From: Palsa-965 sp044448685
GTDB lineage: Bacteria > Bacteroidota > Bacteroidia > Palsa-965
Length of the DNA: 64,000 nucleotides
Assembly (NCBI GenBank): GCA_044448685.1
Contig: JBIOHC010000012.1
Span: 1-64,000 of the forward strand
Direction of reading: 5' to 3'
Shown here: positions 54,201 through 63,289 of the stretch, piece after piece
Position numbering within the stretch: position 1 is the first letter of the stretch
Layout: each line of letters opens with the position of its first letter
The notes under the pieces: generated by a model
What the model was told of the DNA's origin: nothing
The model's input: the letters and a program-made list of their open reading frames with translations, nothing else
The model's database searches: none
Program-made: the position numbers and the translations under genes

Positions 54201-55136
54201 ATGAAAGCACATTGTATACTCGTACACGGAGGGGCTGGCACCATTCTGAAGAGCAACATGACACCGGAGCTGGAAACCCGATACCGTCAGGCTCTTCATA
54301 GAGCACTGGAAGAGGGAGATAAGTTACTGGACAAGGGAGGTTCAGCTATTGATGCCGTAGAGGCAGCAGTTATGATACTGGAAGATCACCCTTTGTTTAA
54401 TGCCGGCAAAGGAAGTGTGTTTACACACGAAGGAAAGAATGAAATGGATGCCTCCATCATGTGTGGAAAAACCCTGAAAGCAGGTGCTGTTACCGGCCTG
54501 ATGCATGTAAAGAACCCGGTACACCTGGCAAGAGAGGTGATGGAGCATTCAGAACATGTGTTTTTATGCGGAAGCGGTGCAGAGGAATTTGCAGGAAGCC
54601 GGAATCTGAAGCTGGAACCTGAATCCTATTTCTTCACTGAGGAACGTTATAACCAGCTGATGGCAATACGCGACACTGGAAAAACCCAGCTTGATCATAC
54701 GGATAAACCATCGGAAAAAAAATTCGGGACGGTGGGTGCCGTTGCAATAGATAAAGAGGGCAACCTGGCCGCGTGTACGTCAACAGGAGGAATGACGAAC
54801 AAAAGGTATGGAAGGGTAGGGGATACGCCTATGATCGGTGCAGGAACATATGCGAATAATAATTCCTGTGCGGTATCTTGTACCGGTCATGGTGAATTAT
54901 TCATTCGTGCCGTAGTGGCCCATGATGTTTCCTGCCTGATGGAGTATGGACATAAAACTTTGAGAGAGGCTTGTGAAGAAGTGGTGAATATCAAGCTTGT
55001 TAATTTGGGAGGGGAAGGCGGACTGATAGCCATAGACCGTCAGGGTAATGCAGAGCTGGTATTCAATTCAGAAGGTATGTACAGGGGCATGAAGAAAGCG
55101 GGAGGAGACTTTGAAATAGAAATTTATAAAGACTAA
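54201..55136 (+). CDS. iaaA: Isoaspartyl peptidase/L-asparaginase (Ntn hydrolase)
   Basis: About 311 residues, an N-terminal-nucleophile hydrolase that self-cleaves before Thr177 in the FGTVGAVAID motif (the new N-terminal Thr is the nucleophile), followed by TSTGGMTNKRYGRVGDTPMIGAGTYAN, all family features. It hydrolyses beta-aspartyl dipeptides, including beta-Asp-Arg from cyanophycin. The ATG at 54201 starts with the family HGGAG after 7 residues. It is next to a cyanophycinase and a cyanophycin synthetase, which supports a role in cyanophycin breakdown. Confidence 0.9.
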   Translation: MKAHCILVHGGAGTILKSNMTPELETRYRQALHRALEEGDKLLDKGGSAIDAVEAAVMILEDHPLFNAGKGSVFTHEGKNEMDASIMCGKTLKAGAVTGLMHVKNPVHLAREVMEHSEHVFLCGSGAEEFAGSRNLKLEPESYFFTEERYNQLMAIRDTGKTQLDHTDKPSEKKFGTVGAVAIDKEGNLAACTSTGGMTNKRYGRVGDTPMIGAGTYANNNSCAVSCTGHGELFIRAVVAHDVSCLMEYGHKTLREACEEVVNIKLVNLGGEGGLIAIDRQGNAELVFNSEGMYRGMKKAGGDFEIEIYKD

Positions 55137-55140
55137 AAAA

Positions 55141-55193
55141 AGAGCGTAGAAACAGTGCTGCCCCCTGTTTCTACGCTCTACGCTCTACGCTCT
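55141..55193. terminator. Terminator with tandem CTCTACG tail
   Basis: AGAGCGTAGAAACAG (55141-55155) and CTGTTTCTACGCTCT (55165-55179) form a perfect 15-bp stem. The right end is repeated as ACGCTCT twice more. The hairpin lies between convergent iaaA and the cyanophycinase gene and may end both. Confidence 0.75.
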
Positions 55194-56067
55194 ATTTTAC
55201 GGGTTGTTCCTGAGGAGCGATTGCATAAAATTTACGCTCTCCCAGAAGGTAGTGATTCCCTTTAGCCATAACATGAACAATCATATTCTCGATAGAGATA
55301 GGTGCCCCTTCAGGCAAATCGGCGATGTTCGAATATCGGATATTATGCCCGTCGAAGATGAGGATTAATCCGGAACCGATGGCTTCCATACGGTCTCCAT
55401 CAGTGATCAGCACACCGGTATCTTCTCCAAGGCCAATTCCTATACAACCCGGATTACTGGCTACAGCCTGGGCAAGGCGTCCAAACCGCCCGCGTGTCAC
55501 AAAATGTGAGTCAATAATAACGTCTTTGATAAATGCCAGTCCGGTTGTAATCTTTACTTCCCCTTTCAGGAGAGCTCCTGTACTGCTTCCCTGGTAAATC
55601 ATAGTGTTTGACATACCCATTGCACCAGCACTTGTTCCGGCTATGACGAATTTTTCATTCGTATACCGTTCAGTCAGAACGCGTAAGAATTCAGTGCCGC
55701 CGAAAATCATGCTGAGTCTTAGCTGATTTCCTCCGGTAAACATAACCCCGTCAGCCTTTCGTATGCGCTCTGTATATTCCGGAAGGAGGACATCATTCCG
55801 GTTCTTGATATGGATCACACCAACCTTTGTACAGCCCAGCTTACCGAAAGCCTGTATGTAATTTTCCCCTACTTCCTCCGGGATCACAGAAGCCGTTGTG
55901 ATTACCTCAACAAGAGAATCCGGGCCTTTCATTTCAGAAAGAATACGTTTCAGGATCCCGAACTCAAAAAAGTTAAGATCCGTTTTCTGAGTAAAGTTGG
56001 GTTCTATACCCGTTCCTTTATCCTCACTCCCCCCGATAGAAATCAGCTTTCCTTTAGGAATACTCAT
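55192..56067 (-). CDS. cphB: Cyanophycinase
   Basis: About 291 residues of the S51 peptidase family. The nucleophile is Ser146 in VIAGTSAGAMGMS. Also typical are KLISIGGSEDKGTG near the start, TGGNQLRLSMI and IDSHFVTRGRFGRLAQAV. It cleaves cyanophycin (multi-L-arginyl-poly-L-aspartate) into beta-Asp-Arg dipeptides, which the neighbouring IaaA can split. No signal peptide is seen, so it acts in the cytoplasm. An ATG at 56076 is an alternative start, three residues upstream. Confidence 0.93.
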   Translation of the reverse strand: MSIPKGKLISIGGSEDKGTGIEPNFTQKTDLNFFEFGILKRILSEMKGPDSLVEVITTASVIPEEVGENYIQAFGKLGCTKVGVIHIKNRNDVLLPEYTERIRKADGVMFTGGNQLRLSMIFGGTEFLRVLTERYTNEKFVIAGTSAGAMGMSNTMIYQGSSTGALLKGEVKITTGLAFIKDVIIDSHFVTRGRFGRLAQAVASNPGCIGIGLGEDTGVLITDGDRMEAIGSGLILIFDGHNIRYSNIADLPEGAPISIENMIVHVMAKGNHYLLGERKFYAIAPQEQPVK

Positions 56068-56206
56068 GGTAATCAAATTGGTTCCGCAGCAAAATTAACA
56101 CAATAGAAAGGATTCCTTAATTCCCTGCCTGACAATTATCACATTATTTTGAACATCCCCCGGAAACCCCGGGAATAATACGTATATTCATCAAAATCCC
56201 TTACCT

Positions 56207-58879
56207 ATGAAGATAATAGAGATACGCGCAATGCGTGGCCCGAATTACTGGTCGATCTGGAGACATAAACTGATCGTGATGAAACTGGATATAGAGGCGT
56301 ATGAAGAACAACCGACTGATAAAATAAAGGGATTTTCAGAAAGGCTTGAAGCAATGTTTCCCAGTATGATAGAGCACCGTTGTTCCGAAAACGGCCCCGG
56401 TGGATTCTTTTTCCGTGTTAAGGAAGGTACCTGGATAGGGCATGTAATAGAGCATATAGCACTGGAAATACAAACCCTGGCCGGAATGGATACCGGTTTT
56501 GGCCGTACCCGCACTACAGGTGAGAAGGGGATGTACCACGTCGTCTTTTCCTATATGGAAGAAAAAGTAGGTATATATGCTGCCAAAGCCTCTGTCCGGA
56601 TTGCACAGGCATTGGTTGACGGCATGCCTTATAACCTGGAAGAGGATATCCAAACCATGCGTGAAATAAGGGAGGAAGAACGCCTCGGTCCCAGTACCGG
56701 TTCCATCGTTCAGGAAGCCATGAACCGGGGTATTCCCTATATACGTCTGAACCGGCATTCACTTGTAATGCTGGGTTATGGAGTAAACCAGAAACGTATT
56801 CAGGCTACGGTATGCAGCAGTACCAGCAATATTGCGGTAGAACTGGCATGTGACAAGGAGGAAACAAAATCCATGCTGGAATCGGCATCGATCCCTATTC
56901 CACTCGGAATCATAACCAGCAAGGAAGAAGATGTGGAAGGAGCGGTCAAAAAACTCGGATTCCCGCTGGTCATAAAACCGGTTAACGGGAATCACGGTCG
57001 TGGGGCTACCATCAACATCAAAACCATGGATCAGGCCATGGAAGGATTCCAGATTGCAAAACGTATTTCCCGGACTGTCATCATAGAAAAATTTATTACC
57101 GGCTTTGATTACCGTTTGCTTGTGATTAATTATAAGTTGGTGGCTGCAGCAAAAAGAACTCCTGCTGCCGTCATCGGAGACGGGAAAATGTCCATCCAGG
57201 AACTGGTTGACAAAGTGAACAGCGACCCAAGGCGAGGGTACGGGCATGAAAAAGAGCTTACATCGATCAAGATTGATGAAATAACATTGGCAATTCTGAA
57301 AGATAACGGTCTCAGCATTGAGTCCGTTCTGAAAAAAGGAGAAACAATTTACCTCAAAGCCACAGCCAACCTTAGCACAGGCGGTACTGCCACGGATGTA
57401 ACAGATATGGTGCATCCCTATAATGTATTTATGGCCGAACGTATTGCCCGCATCATCGGGCTTGATATATGCGGAATTGATATCATGGCTCCAGACCTGA
57501 CCAACCCGATTAATGAAAATGGGGGGGTTGTATTGGAAGTGAATGCGGGCCCGGGCTTCCGTATGCATATTGCCCCAACAGAAGGCTTGCCCAGGAATGT
57601 AGCGGAGCCGGTTATTGATATGCTTTATCCTCCCGGAAGCCCTGTCAAAATCCCCATTATTGCTGTTACAGGAACAAACGGTAAAACTACAACAACCCGT
57701 CTGGTAGCCCATATTATGAAAACAGTGGGCTATAAGGTCGGATTCACAACCACCGATGGAATTTATATCCAGAACAGGATGATGGAACAGGGCGATTGTA
57801 CAGGCCCTGTGAGCGCTGAATTTGTACTGAAAGATCCTACAGTTGATTTTGCCGTATTGGAGTGTGCAAGGGGTGGGATTTTACGCGCAGGTCTCGGCTT
57901 TCATAACTGTGATATAGGTATTGTGACCAATGTAGCCGAAGATCACCTTGGACTGAAAGATATTCATACCCTGGAAGATCTTGCCAGAGTCAAAGCTGTG
58001 ATTCCTGAAAGTGTACTTCCCGAAGGATATGCGATTCTGAATGCAGATGATGACCTGGTATATGCCATGGCCAAAGGGCTCGATTGTAAGGTGGCATTTT
58101 TTAGCATGGATGAACACAATCCCCGTATCATCAAACATTGCCGTAAAGGTGGTATTGCCGCTGTTGTCGAAGATGGCTATATAAGCATTTGCAAAGGAAC
58201 CTGGAAAATACGAATCGAAAAGGTGGTGAATATACCGCTTACTTTTTCCGGAAAAGCAATCTTTATGATTCAGAACATTCTGCCAGCCGTTCTTTCCGGA
58301 TTTCTGAGCAATGTGAAAATAGAAGATATTCGTCTGGCCCTTGAAACATTTATTCCTTCACCGACACAAACCCCCGGAAGGATGAACCTGTTTCAGTTTA
58401 ATAAGTTCCAGGTAATGGTTGATTACGCCCATAATACAGCAGGCTTCCAGGCTCTGGGCAAATTTCTCGAAAAAACGGATGCTAAACCTAAGATCGGGAT
58501 TATTGCAGGTGTCGGAGACCGCAGGGATGAAGATATTCTGAGCCTCGGTACCCTGGCGGCACAAATGTTTGATGAAATTATTATCCGACAGGATAAGAAT
58601 CTGAGAAACAGAAGCGGAGAGGAGATCATCAGGCTCATCGTTAAAGGCATAGAATCTGAAAATGCTGCCATACCCTATAAAATAATCCCTTCCGAGGCTG
58701 AAGCAATTGAATATGCTATTAAGCATGCCAGGAAAGGATCATTTATAACGATCTGCAGTGATGTGGTACCCGATGCCCTCAATGCCATCATGAAGTACAA
58801 AGAAGTGGATGCAGAGTTTGAAATGCTTAAGGAAGATATCCCGAATCAGCATGGTGCCACCCAGGTTCAGGGTAAGTAA
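56207..58879 (+). CDS. cphA: Cyanophycin synthetase
   Basis: 890 residues, the standard CphA length. It extends cyanophycin by adding Asp to the backbone and Arg to the side chain, using ATP for each step. The N-terminal domain is followed by an ATP-grasp domain (KPVNGNHGRG about 256-265, EVNAGPGFRMHIAPT about 444-458) and a Mur-ligase-like domain with the P-loop VTGTNGKTTTTRL near residue 489 and VDYAHNTAGFQ later. It diverges from the cyanophycinase gene with 139 bp between, and forms a compact cyanophycin locus with iaaA and cphB. A terminator follows. Confidence 0.95.
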   Translation: MKIIEIRAMRGPNYWSIWRHKLIVMKLDIEAYEEQPTDKIKGFSERLEAMFPSMIEHRCSENGPGGFFFRVKEGTWIGHVIEHIALEIQTLAGMDTGFGRTRTTGEKGMYHVVFSYMEEKVGIYAAKASVRIAQALVDGMPYNLEEDIQTMREIREEERLGPSTGSIVQEAMNRGIPYIRLNRHSLVMLGYGVNQKRIQATVCSSTSNIAVELACDKEETKSMLESASIPIPLGIITSKEEDVEGAVKKLGFPLVIKPVNGNHGRGATINIKTMDQAMEGFQIAKRISRTVIIEKFITGFDYRLLVINYKLVAAAKRTPAAVIGDGKMSIQELVDKVNSDPRRGYGHEKELTSIKIDEITLAILKDNGLSIESVLKKGETIYLKATANLSTGGTATDVTDMVHPYNVFMAERIARIIGLDICGIDIMAPDLTNPINENGGVVLEVNAGPGFRMHIAPTEGLPRNVAEPVIDMLYPPGSPVKIPIIAVTGTNGKTTTTRLVAHIMKTVGYKVGFTTTDGIYIQNRMMEQGDCTGPVSAEFVLKDPTVDFAVLECARGGILRAGLGFHNCDIGIVTNVAEDHLGLKDIHTLEDLARVKAVIPESVLPEGYAILNADDDLVYAMAKGLDCKVAFFSMDEHNPRIIKHCRKGGIAAVVEDGYISICKGTWKIRIEKVVNIPLTFSGKAIFMIQNILPAVLSGFLSNVKIEDIRLALETFIPSPTQTPGRMNLFQFNKFQVMVDYAHNTAGFQALGKFLEKTDAKPKIGIIAGVGDRRDEDILSLGTLAAQMFDEIIIRQDKNLRNRSGEEIIRLIVKGIESENAAIPYKIIPSEAEAIEYAIKHARKGSFITICSDVVPDALNAIMKYKEVDAEFEMLKEDIPNQHGATQVQGK

Positions 58880-58893
58880 ATTATACTGAACTG

Positions 58894-58926
58894 AAAGCCC
58901 TCCGCTATAAAACGGGGGGCTTTTTT
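58894..58926 (+). terminator. Terminator of cphA
   Basis: AAAGCCCTCCG (58894-58904) pairs with the run CGGGGGGC (58913-58920), followed by six T. The stem has one mismatch. Confidence 0.8.
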
Positions 58927-59114
58927 GTGAAAAACAGAGTTAAAACAATATAGGTCATTCTTTCAAATATCTATTTATATGGGGTGCATCCTCCTTCCTT
59001 CATCCTGTACCCTGCATCCGGTTTCGGACGTTTTGCCGTCAGTTCTGCTGTCTTCACCGAAAAGGCCCTCTTAAACACCCTGTTTGACGTAACACTTATT
59101 AAAAACCAGGAAGT

Positions 59115-59630
59115 ATGGCTATGATCGTTCAAAATCATGTACCCAGGCATAACCTGATCTTTATCGTAGAAGATGATGAGATGTATTCTTTTATGCTGGA
59201 ATACAGTTTGTCGGAAGAACATAAACTGCGCTGCCTGCGTTTCGAGAAGGGGGAGGAATGTATCAATAATCTTCCTCTGGATCCGGACATGATAATACTC
59301 GATTATGTACTGCCCGGCATAAACGGATTGGAGACATTCCGTCGTATCAAGAGCAGCAAGCCGGATGTACCTGTAATGGTCCTTACAAGTAATTTCGATT
59401 CAGGTGCAGCACAAAAATTTATGGATGAAGGTGTTTATGATTATTTGCTGAAGGAAGATGATGCAATGAGCCGCGTAAAATCAGCTGTAGTATCGATTAT
59501 TGAAAAAAAAAGCAGAGAGCACGAAATAAAGCAAGAAAAAGATGGAATGCTGGGCATTGCCAGAATGGTACTGCTCTTTCTGATTCTGTTTGCCTTATTG
59601 GGAACAGCCTTCTGGTTGGTGATAGCATAA
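59115..59630 (+). CDS. Receiver-domain protein with C-terminal membrane anchor (1)
   Basis: 171 residues. The receiver core is complete: acidic pair at 19-21 (VEDD), phospho-accepting Asp63 (ILDYVLPG), Thr91 (VLTSN) and Lys113 (YLLKED). After a short linker rich in Lys/Glu (KKSREHEIKQEKDG) comes one hydrophobic segment at about 147-171 that ends the protein. There is no DNA-binding output. This gives a receiver held on the inner face of a membrane by its tail, which is uncommon. It is the first of four closely spaced signalling genes. An ATG at 59121 is an alternative start. Confidence 0.78.
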   Translation: MAMIVQNHVPRHNLIFIVEDDEMYSFMLEYSLSEEHKLRCLRFEKGEECINNLPLDPDMIILDYVLPGINGLETFRRIKSSKPDVPVMVLTSNFDSGAAQKFMDEGVYDYLLKEDDAMSRVKSAVVSIIEKKSREHEIKQEKDGMLGIARMVLLFLILFALLGTAFWLVIA

Positions 59631-59650
59631 TGCATTGAAAACAATCAGCC

Positions 59651-60145
59651 ATGGAAAATGAAAAAGAATCCTTACGGGTTTTCATTGTGGATGATGATCC
59701 TGTGTTCAGCAAAGCAATGGAAACATACCTGCTTAATACATTCAAGGATGTTGAAATTCAGTGTTTTACAAATGGAGAAGCCTGTCTTCATGAGTTGCAC
59801 AAAGAGCCTGATTTAATTCTGCTCGATTATAAACTGGATTCTGAATTTGCGTATGCATGGGACGGATTACAAGTTCTCAAGAAAATCAATAGTTTGAATC
59901 CCGGTTTGAGTGTCGTTGTCATGTCGGCGAAGGAAAGTGTTGAAACAGCAATGGATTGCATCAATCAGGGAGCTATGGATTATGTTCTGAAAAACGAAAA
60001 AGTATTTGAAAAGGTTAAACAAATATTAATGGAATTAAAAGTGGAAATTGAAGAAGTCAACCAGGGAGAAGATCAGGGGAAAATGCCGGGTTTGCTTGGT
60101 ATTTTGATCCTCTTACTCCTTGTCATTTTTCTTTTTCTCCGATAG
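59651..60145 (+). CDS. Receiver-domain protein with C-terminal membrane anchor (2)
   Basis: 164 residues. It is the same layout as the gene before, 20 nt upstream: an acidic cluster DDD at 14-16, Asp59 (LLDYKLD), Ser92 (VMSAKES) and Lys114 (YVLKN), then a charged linker (VEIEEVNQGEDQGK) and a terminal hydrophobic segment at about 146-163 (LLGILILLLLVIFLFL). The two share the D-Y-x-L-K signature but differ widely elsewhere, so they are old paralogues rather than a recent duplication. No output domain is present. Confidence 0.78.
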   Translation: MENEKESLRVFIVDDDPVFSKAMETYLLNTFKDVEIQCFTNGEACLHELHKEPDLILLDYKLDSEFAYAWDGLQVLKKINSLNPGLSVVVMSAKESVETAMDCINQGAMDYVLKNEKVFEKVKQILMELKVEIEEVNQGEDQGKMPGLLGILILLLLVIFLFLR

Positions 60146-60186
60146 GACGGATCATCCGTATTCGCAAATCGCTAAATAACAGAGCC

Positions 60187-60540
60187 ATGAAAATTCTCGT
60201 TGTCGATGATGACCCCCTCACACTGGAAGCAATCAGTAATTGTCTGAAGGCGGACGGGAATGATGTTATTGCTGCCGGAAATGGCTTTGAAGCAATAAGC
60301 CGGACAAAGGATCAGCATCTTGATCTTATTATCAGTGATATAATGATGCCCGATATGTCTGGACTCAGTTTGCTTTGTTTGCTGAAGCAGTTTTATTTTA
60401 GTCCGGTTCCGGTCATTATTATTTCTTCTTTAGATAAGGCAGATGTTATTCTGTCTTCGTTGGGACTTGGTGCAGACGACTTTATCAGTAAACCGATTGA
60501 TTTTAACCGTCTCAGTTCAAGGGTTAATAGTTATGCATAA
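60187..60540 (+). CDS. Stand-alone receiver protein (CheY-like)
   Basis: 117 residues, a single receiver domain with no linker or anchor. It has DDD at 7-9, phospho-accepting Asp51 (IISDIMMPDMSG), Ser81 (IIISSLDKA) and Lys102 (FISKPIDF). It is the third gene of the signalling cluster, 41 nt after the second anchored receiver. It may act as a soluble shuttle in a phosphorelay. Confidence 0.82.
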   Translation: MKILVVDDDPLTLEAISNCLKADGNDVIAAGNGFEAISRTKDQHLDLIISDIMMPDMSGLSLLCLLKQFYFSPVPVIIISSLDKADVILSSLGLGADDFISKPIDFNRLSSRVNSYA

Positions 60541-60563
60541 ATTCAGAAACCAGGAAAAGCAAA

Positions 60564-60938
60564 ATGGAAACAAATAAAGTCACAGACCTGAGCTACCTCC
60601 GGCAGCTTGCAAACGGCAGCGATGAATTCATGGAAACCATGAGCACCCTTTTTATGGAGGAAACCCCGTTGACCATAGAGAATATGGAAGCAAGCTGTCT
60701 GAAGAGCGACTGGAAGGCAATCAAAGCAATGGCTCATAAAATGAAACCATCATTCGGTTTTATGGGTATAGCCAGTATGAAAGAGCTGATAGAAGAGCTT
60801 GAAAAAGAAGCCGAGTCAGCTTCGAATCCGGATCTGATCATGGAAAAAATAATCAGCCTGAAAGTGATTTGCCGGAGTGCAATAAATGAGCTCAGGCAGG
60901 ACTTAAAAACCTATCATAAACCTCTTTCACGGCTTTGA
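60564..60938 (+). CDS. Histidine phosphotransfer (Hpt) protein
   Basis: 124 residues, mostly helical. The phosphate-accepting His58 lies in KAMAHKMKPSFGFMG, a clear Hpt motif, with ETMSTLFMEETPLTIENM as the preceding helix and LKSDWKAI just before. It passes phosphoryl groups between receivers. It is the last gene of the cluster, 23 nt after the lone receiver, and ends 6 nt before the convergent recQ stop. Confidence 0.82.
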   Translation: METNKVTDLSYLRQLANGSDEFMETMSTLFMEETPLTIENMEASCLKSDWKAIKAMAHKMKPSFGFMGIASMKELIEELEKEAESASNPDLIMEKIISLKVICRSAINELRQDLKTYHKPLSRL

Positions 60939-60944
60939 ATGGAT

Positions 60945-63152
60945 TTAATTCCCCATTTCTGAAATAAACTTGATACGCATCAGGCGTATTTCGTCTTCAG
61001 AATATTCATTTTCTCCGAGTTCTTTCAGGGCATCGGCAACGGAGTCGCTTTGCGATTCACGGAAATAATCAAATACTTCTTCCTGCTTTTCTTCGTCCAG
61101 AACCTGGTCTATATAATAGCTTATATTGACGCGTGTTCCCGATGCAACAATGGTTTCAATTTCTCCAAGCAGATCAGTCAGTGAAAGTCCTTTGGCACTT
61201 GCTACATCTTCAAGGCTCAGCTTACGGTCAATGCTTTGAATGATATGGACTTTGAGGCCTGATTTGTTCACAACCGACTTCACCACCATATCCATGGGGC
61301 GTTCAATTTCATTGTCGGTAACATACTTGCATATCAATTCTACGAAAGGTCTTCCGAATTTGGTTGCTTTTCCAGGACCCACACCGGTGATATGTGTAAG
61401 TTCTTCCATAGTTGTCGGATACTGGATAGCCATTTCTTCCAGCGACACTTCTGAAAAAATTACATAGGGTGGAAGGTTCTTGGCTTTGGCTGTTTTCTTG
61501 ACCAGGTCTTTCAGCATGCTGAACAATACCTCATCTGATCCGGCACCTTTATGTCCGGACCCTGATCCTATAATTTCATCCTCGTCTGCATCCGTACCTT
61601 CGTAATCATGGTCCTTGGTTATCAGGATGGAATACGGCTTTTTCAGAAACTCTTTTCCTTCCTTCGTCAGTTTAAGAAGACCATAGCTTTCAATGTCTTT
61701 GGATAAAAATCCATTGATAATGGTATGACGTACTACGGCATTCCAGTATTTTTCATTTTTATCATCTTCCAGACCCTTGCCAAACTGCTCCAGCTCATTG
61801 TGTTTATATGCTTTGGAAGTAGCTGTTAGCGTACCCATCAGCACGTTAATGACGTCTTTTGCTTTGAACTTCTCCTTCATGTCCACAATCGTTTCCAATA
61901 CCAGTTCAATCTGATCCTGACCTTCGAATTTGGTTTTGGGATGCAGGCAATTATCACAGTTTCCGCAATTCGTCTGTGCATATCCTTCTCCGAAATAATG
62001 GAGTAATACTTTTCTCCTGCAGACGGAAGTTTCGGCATAAGCCACTGTTTCAAGCAACAGTTGTTTCCCGATTTCCTGTTCCGCCACAGGCTTTCCTTTC
62101 ATGAACTTTTCCAGCTTCTGGATATCATCATAGGAATAGAATGTCAGGCAATGTCCTTCTCCTCCGTCCCTGCCCGAACGTCCGGTTTCCTGGTAATATC
62201 CTTCAAGAGATTTTGGGATATCATGGTGAATAACAAAACGGACATCGGGTTTGTCTATACCCATTCCAAAGGCGATGGTGGCAACAATCACATCAATATC
62301 TTCCATCAGGAACTGATCCTGGGTCTGAGCCCTGGTGGTAGCATCCAGTCCGGCATGATAAGGTTTGGCTTTTATCCCATTAACCTGCAGGGTTTCAGCA
62401 AGTTCCTCAACTTTTTTGCGGCTTAAGCAATAGATAATACCTGATTTGCCGGTGTTTTTCTTGACAAACTTTATGATCTCTTTGGCTACATTAACCTTGG
62501 GTTTTACCTCATAGTAAAGGTTGCCACGGTTGAAAGAAGATTTATAGATATCAGCAGTCTGCATCCCCAGGTTCTTGAGTATATCCTGCTGAACCTTAGG
62601 GGTTGCCGTGGCGGTAAGGGCAATAACGGGCACCTTGCCTATTTCTTCAAAAATAGACCGGAGACGGCGGTATTCAGGTCTGAAATCATGACCCCATTCT
62701 GATATACAATGTGCTTCATCAATGGCAAAGAAAGAAATATTGATATCTCTCAGAAAGGTCACATTTTCTTCTTTGGTAAGGCTTTCCGGAGCAACATAGA
62801 GTAGTTTGGTTTTTCCTTCGGCTATATCTTTCTTTACTTTCAGGATTTCGGCCTTTGTCAGGGATGAATTCAGAAAATGAGCCACACTGTCTTCAGAGCC
62901 AAAGTTCCGTATGGCATCCACTTGATTCTTCATCAGGGCTATAAGCGGGGAAACAATAATACCTGTTCCTTCGCTTATCAATGCAGGCAACTGATAACAC
63001 AGGGATTTTCCACCACCGGTAGGCATGATAACGAAGGTATCCCGCCCTTCGAGAACGCTGGTGATGATCTCTTCCTGTTCTCCTTTAAATTTATTGAATC
63101 CAAAGTATTTCTGAAGTGCTTGTGGGAGGGCTACTGATTCTAATTCTAGCAT
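60945..63152 (-). CDS. recQ: ATP-dependent DNA helicase RecQ
   Basis: 735 residues, longer than E. coli RecQ (about 610). The helicase core has PTGGGKSLCYQLPA (Walker A near residue 42), AIDEAHCISEWGHDFRPEYRRL (motif II and aromatic loop) and YYQETGRSGRDG (motif VI). The RQC zinc site shows VCRRKVLLHYFGE and CGNCDNC. An HRDC-type domain (KNLPPYVIFSEVSLEEMA) follows, and a further helical C-terminal extension of about 110 residues ends the protein. It unwinds recombination and repair intermediates. Confidence 0.93.
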   Translation of the reverse strand: MLELESVALPQALQKYFGFNKFKGEQEEIITSVLEGRDTFVIMPTGGGKSLCYQLPALISEGTGIIVSPLIALMKNQVDAIRNFGSEDSVAHFLNSSLTKAEILKVKKDIAEGKTKLLYVAPESLTKEENVTFLRDINISFFAIDEAHCISEWGHDFRPEYRRLRSIFEEIGKVPVIALTATATPKVQQDILKNLGMQTADIYKSSFNRGNLYYEVKPKVNVAKEIIKFVKKNTGKSGIIYCLSRKKVEELAETLQVNGIKAKPYHAGLDATTRAQTQDQFLMEDIDVIVATIAFGMGIDKPDVRFVIHHDIPKSLEGYYQETGRSGRDGGEGHCLTFYSYDDIQKLEKFMKGKPVAEQEIGKQLLLETVAYAETSVCRRKVLLHYFGEGYAQTNCGNCDNCLHPKTKFEGQDQIELVLETIVDMKEKFKAKDVINVLMGTLTATSKAYKHNELEQFGKGLEDDKNEKYWNAVVRHTIINGFLSKDIESYGLLKLTKEGKEFLKKPYSILITKDHDYEGTDADEDEIIGSGSGHKGAGSDEVLFSMLKDLVKKTAKAKNLPPYVIFSEVSLEEMAIQYPTTMEELTHITGVGPGKATKFGRPFVELICKYVTDNEIERPMDMVVKSVVNKSGLKVHIIQSIDRKLSLEDVASAKGLSLTDLLGEIETIVASGTRVNISYYIDQVLDEEKQEEVFDYFRESQSDSVADALKELGENEYSEDEIRLMRIKFISEMGN

Positions 63153-63289
63153 TGGGTTGGGCTGTATTTCCCTGGAAGGGGATGAAAATGCGATATTTGG
63201 TTAGTTTTGCATTGCTTAGGTAAAGATATAATAAAAATTCCTTTCAAAAGCTAATTTTATATCGCTGAATTAAAAAAAACCACCAAGCC

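Noticed and set aside
10181..55136. The two asparaginase-type genes as duplicates
   Set aside because: ansA (10.2 kb) and iaaA (54.2 kb) have different folds and catalytic motifs, so they are not paralogues.
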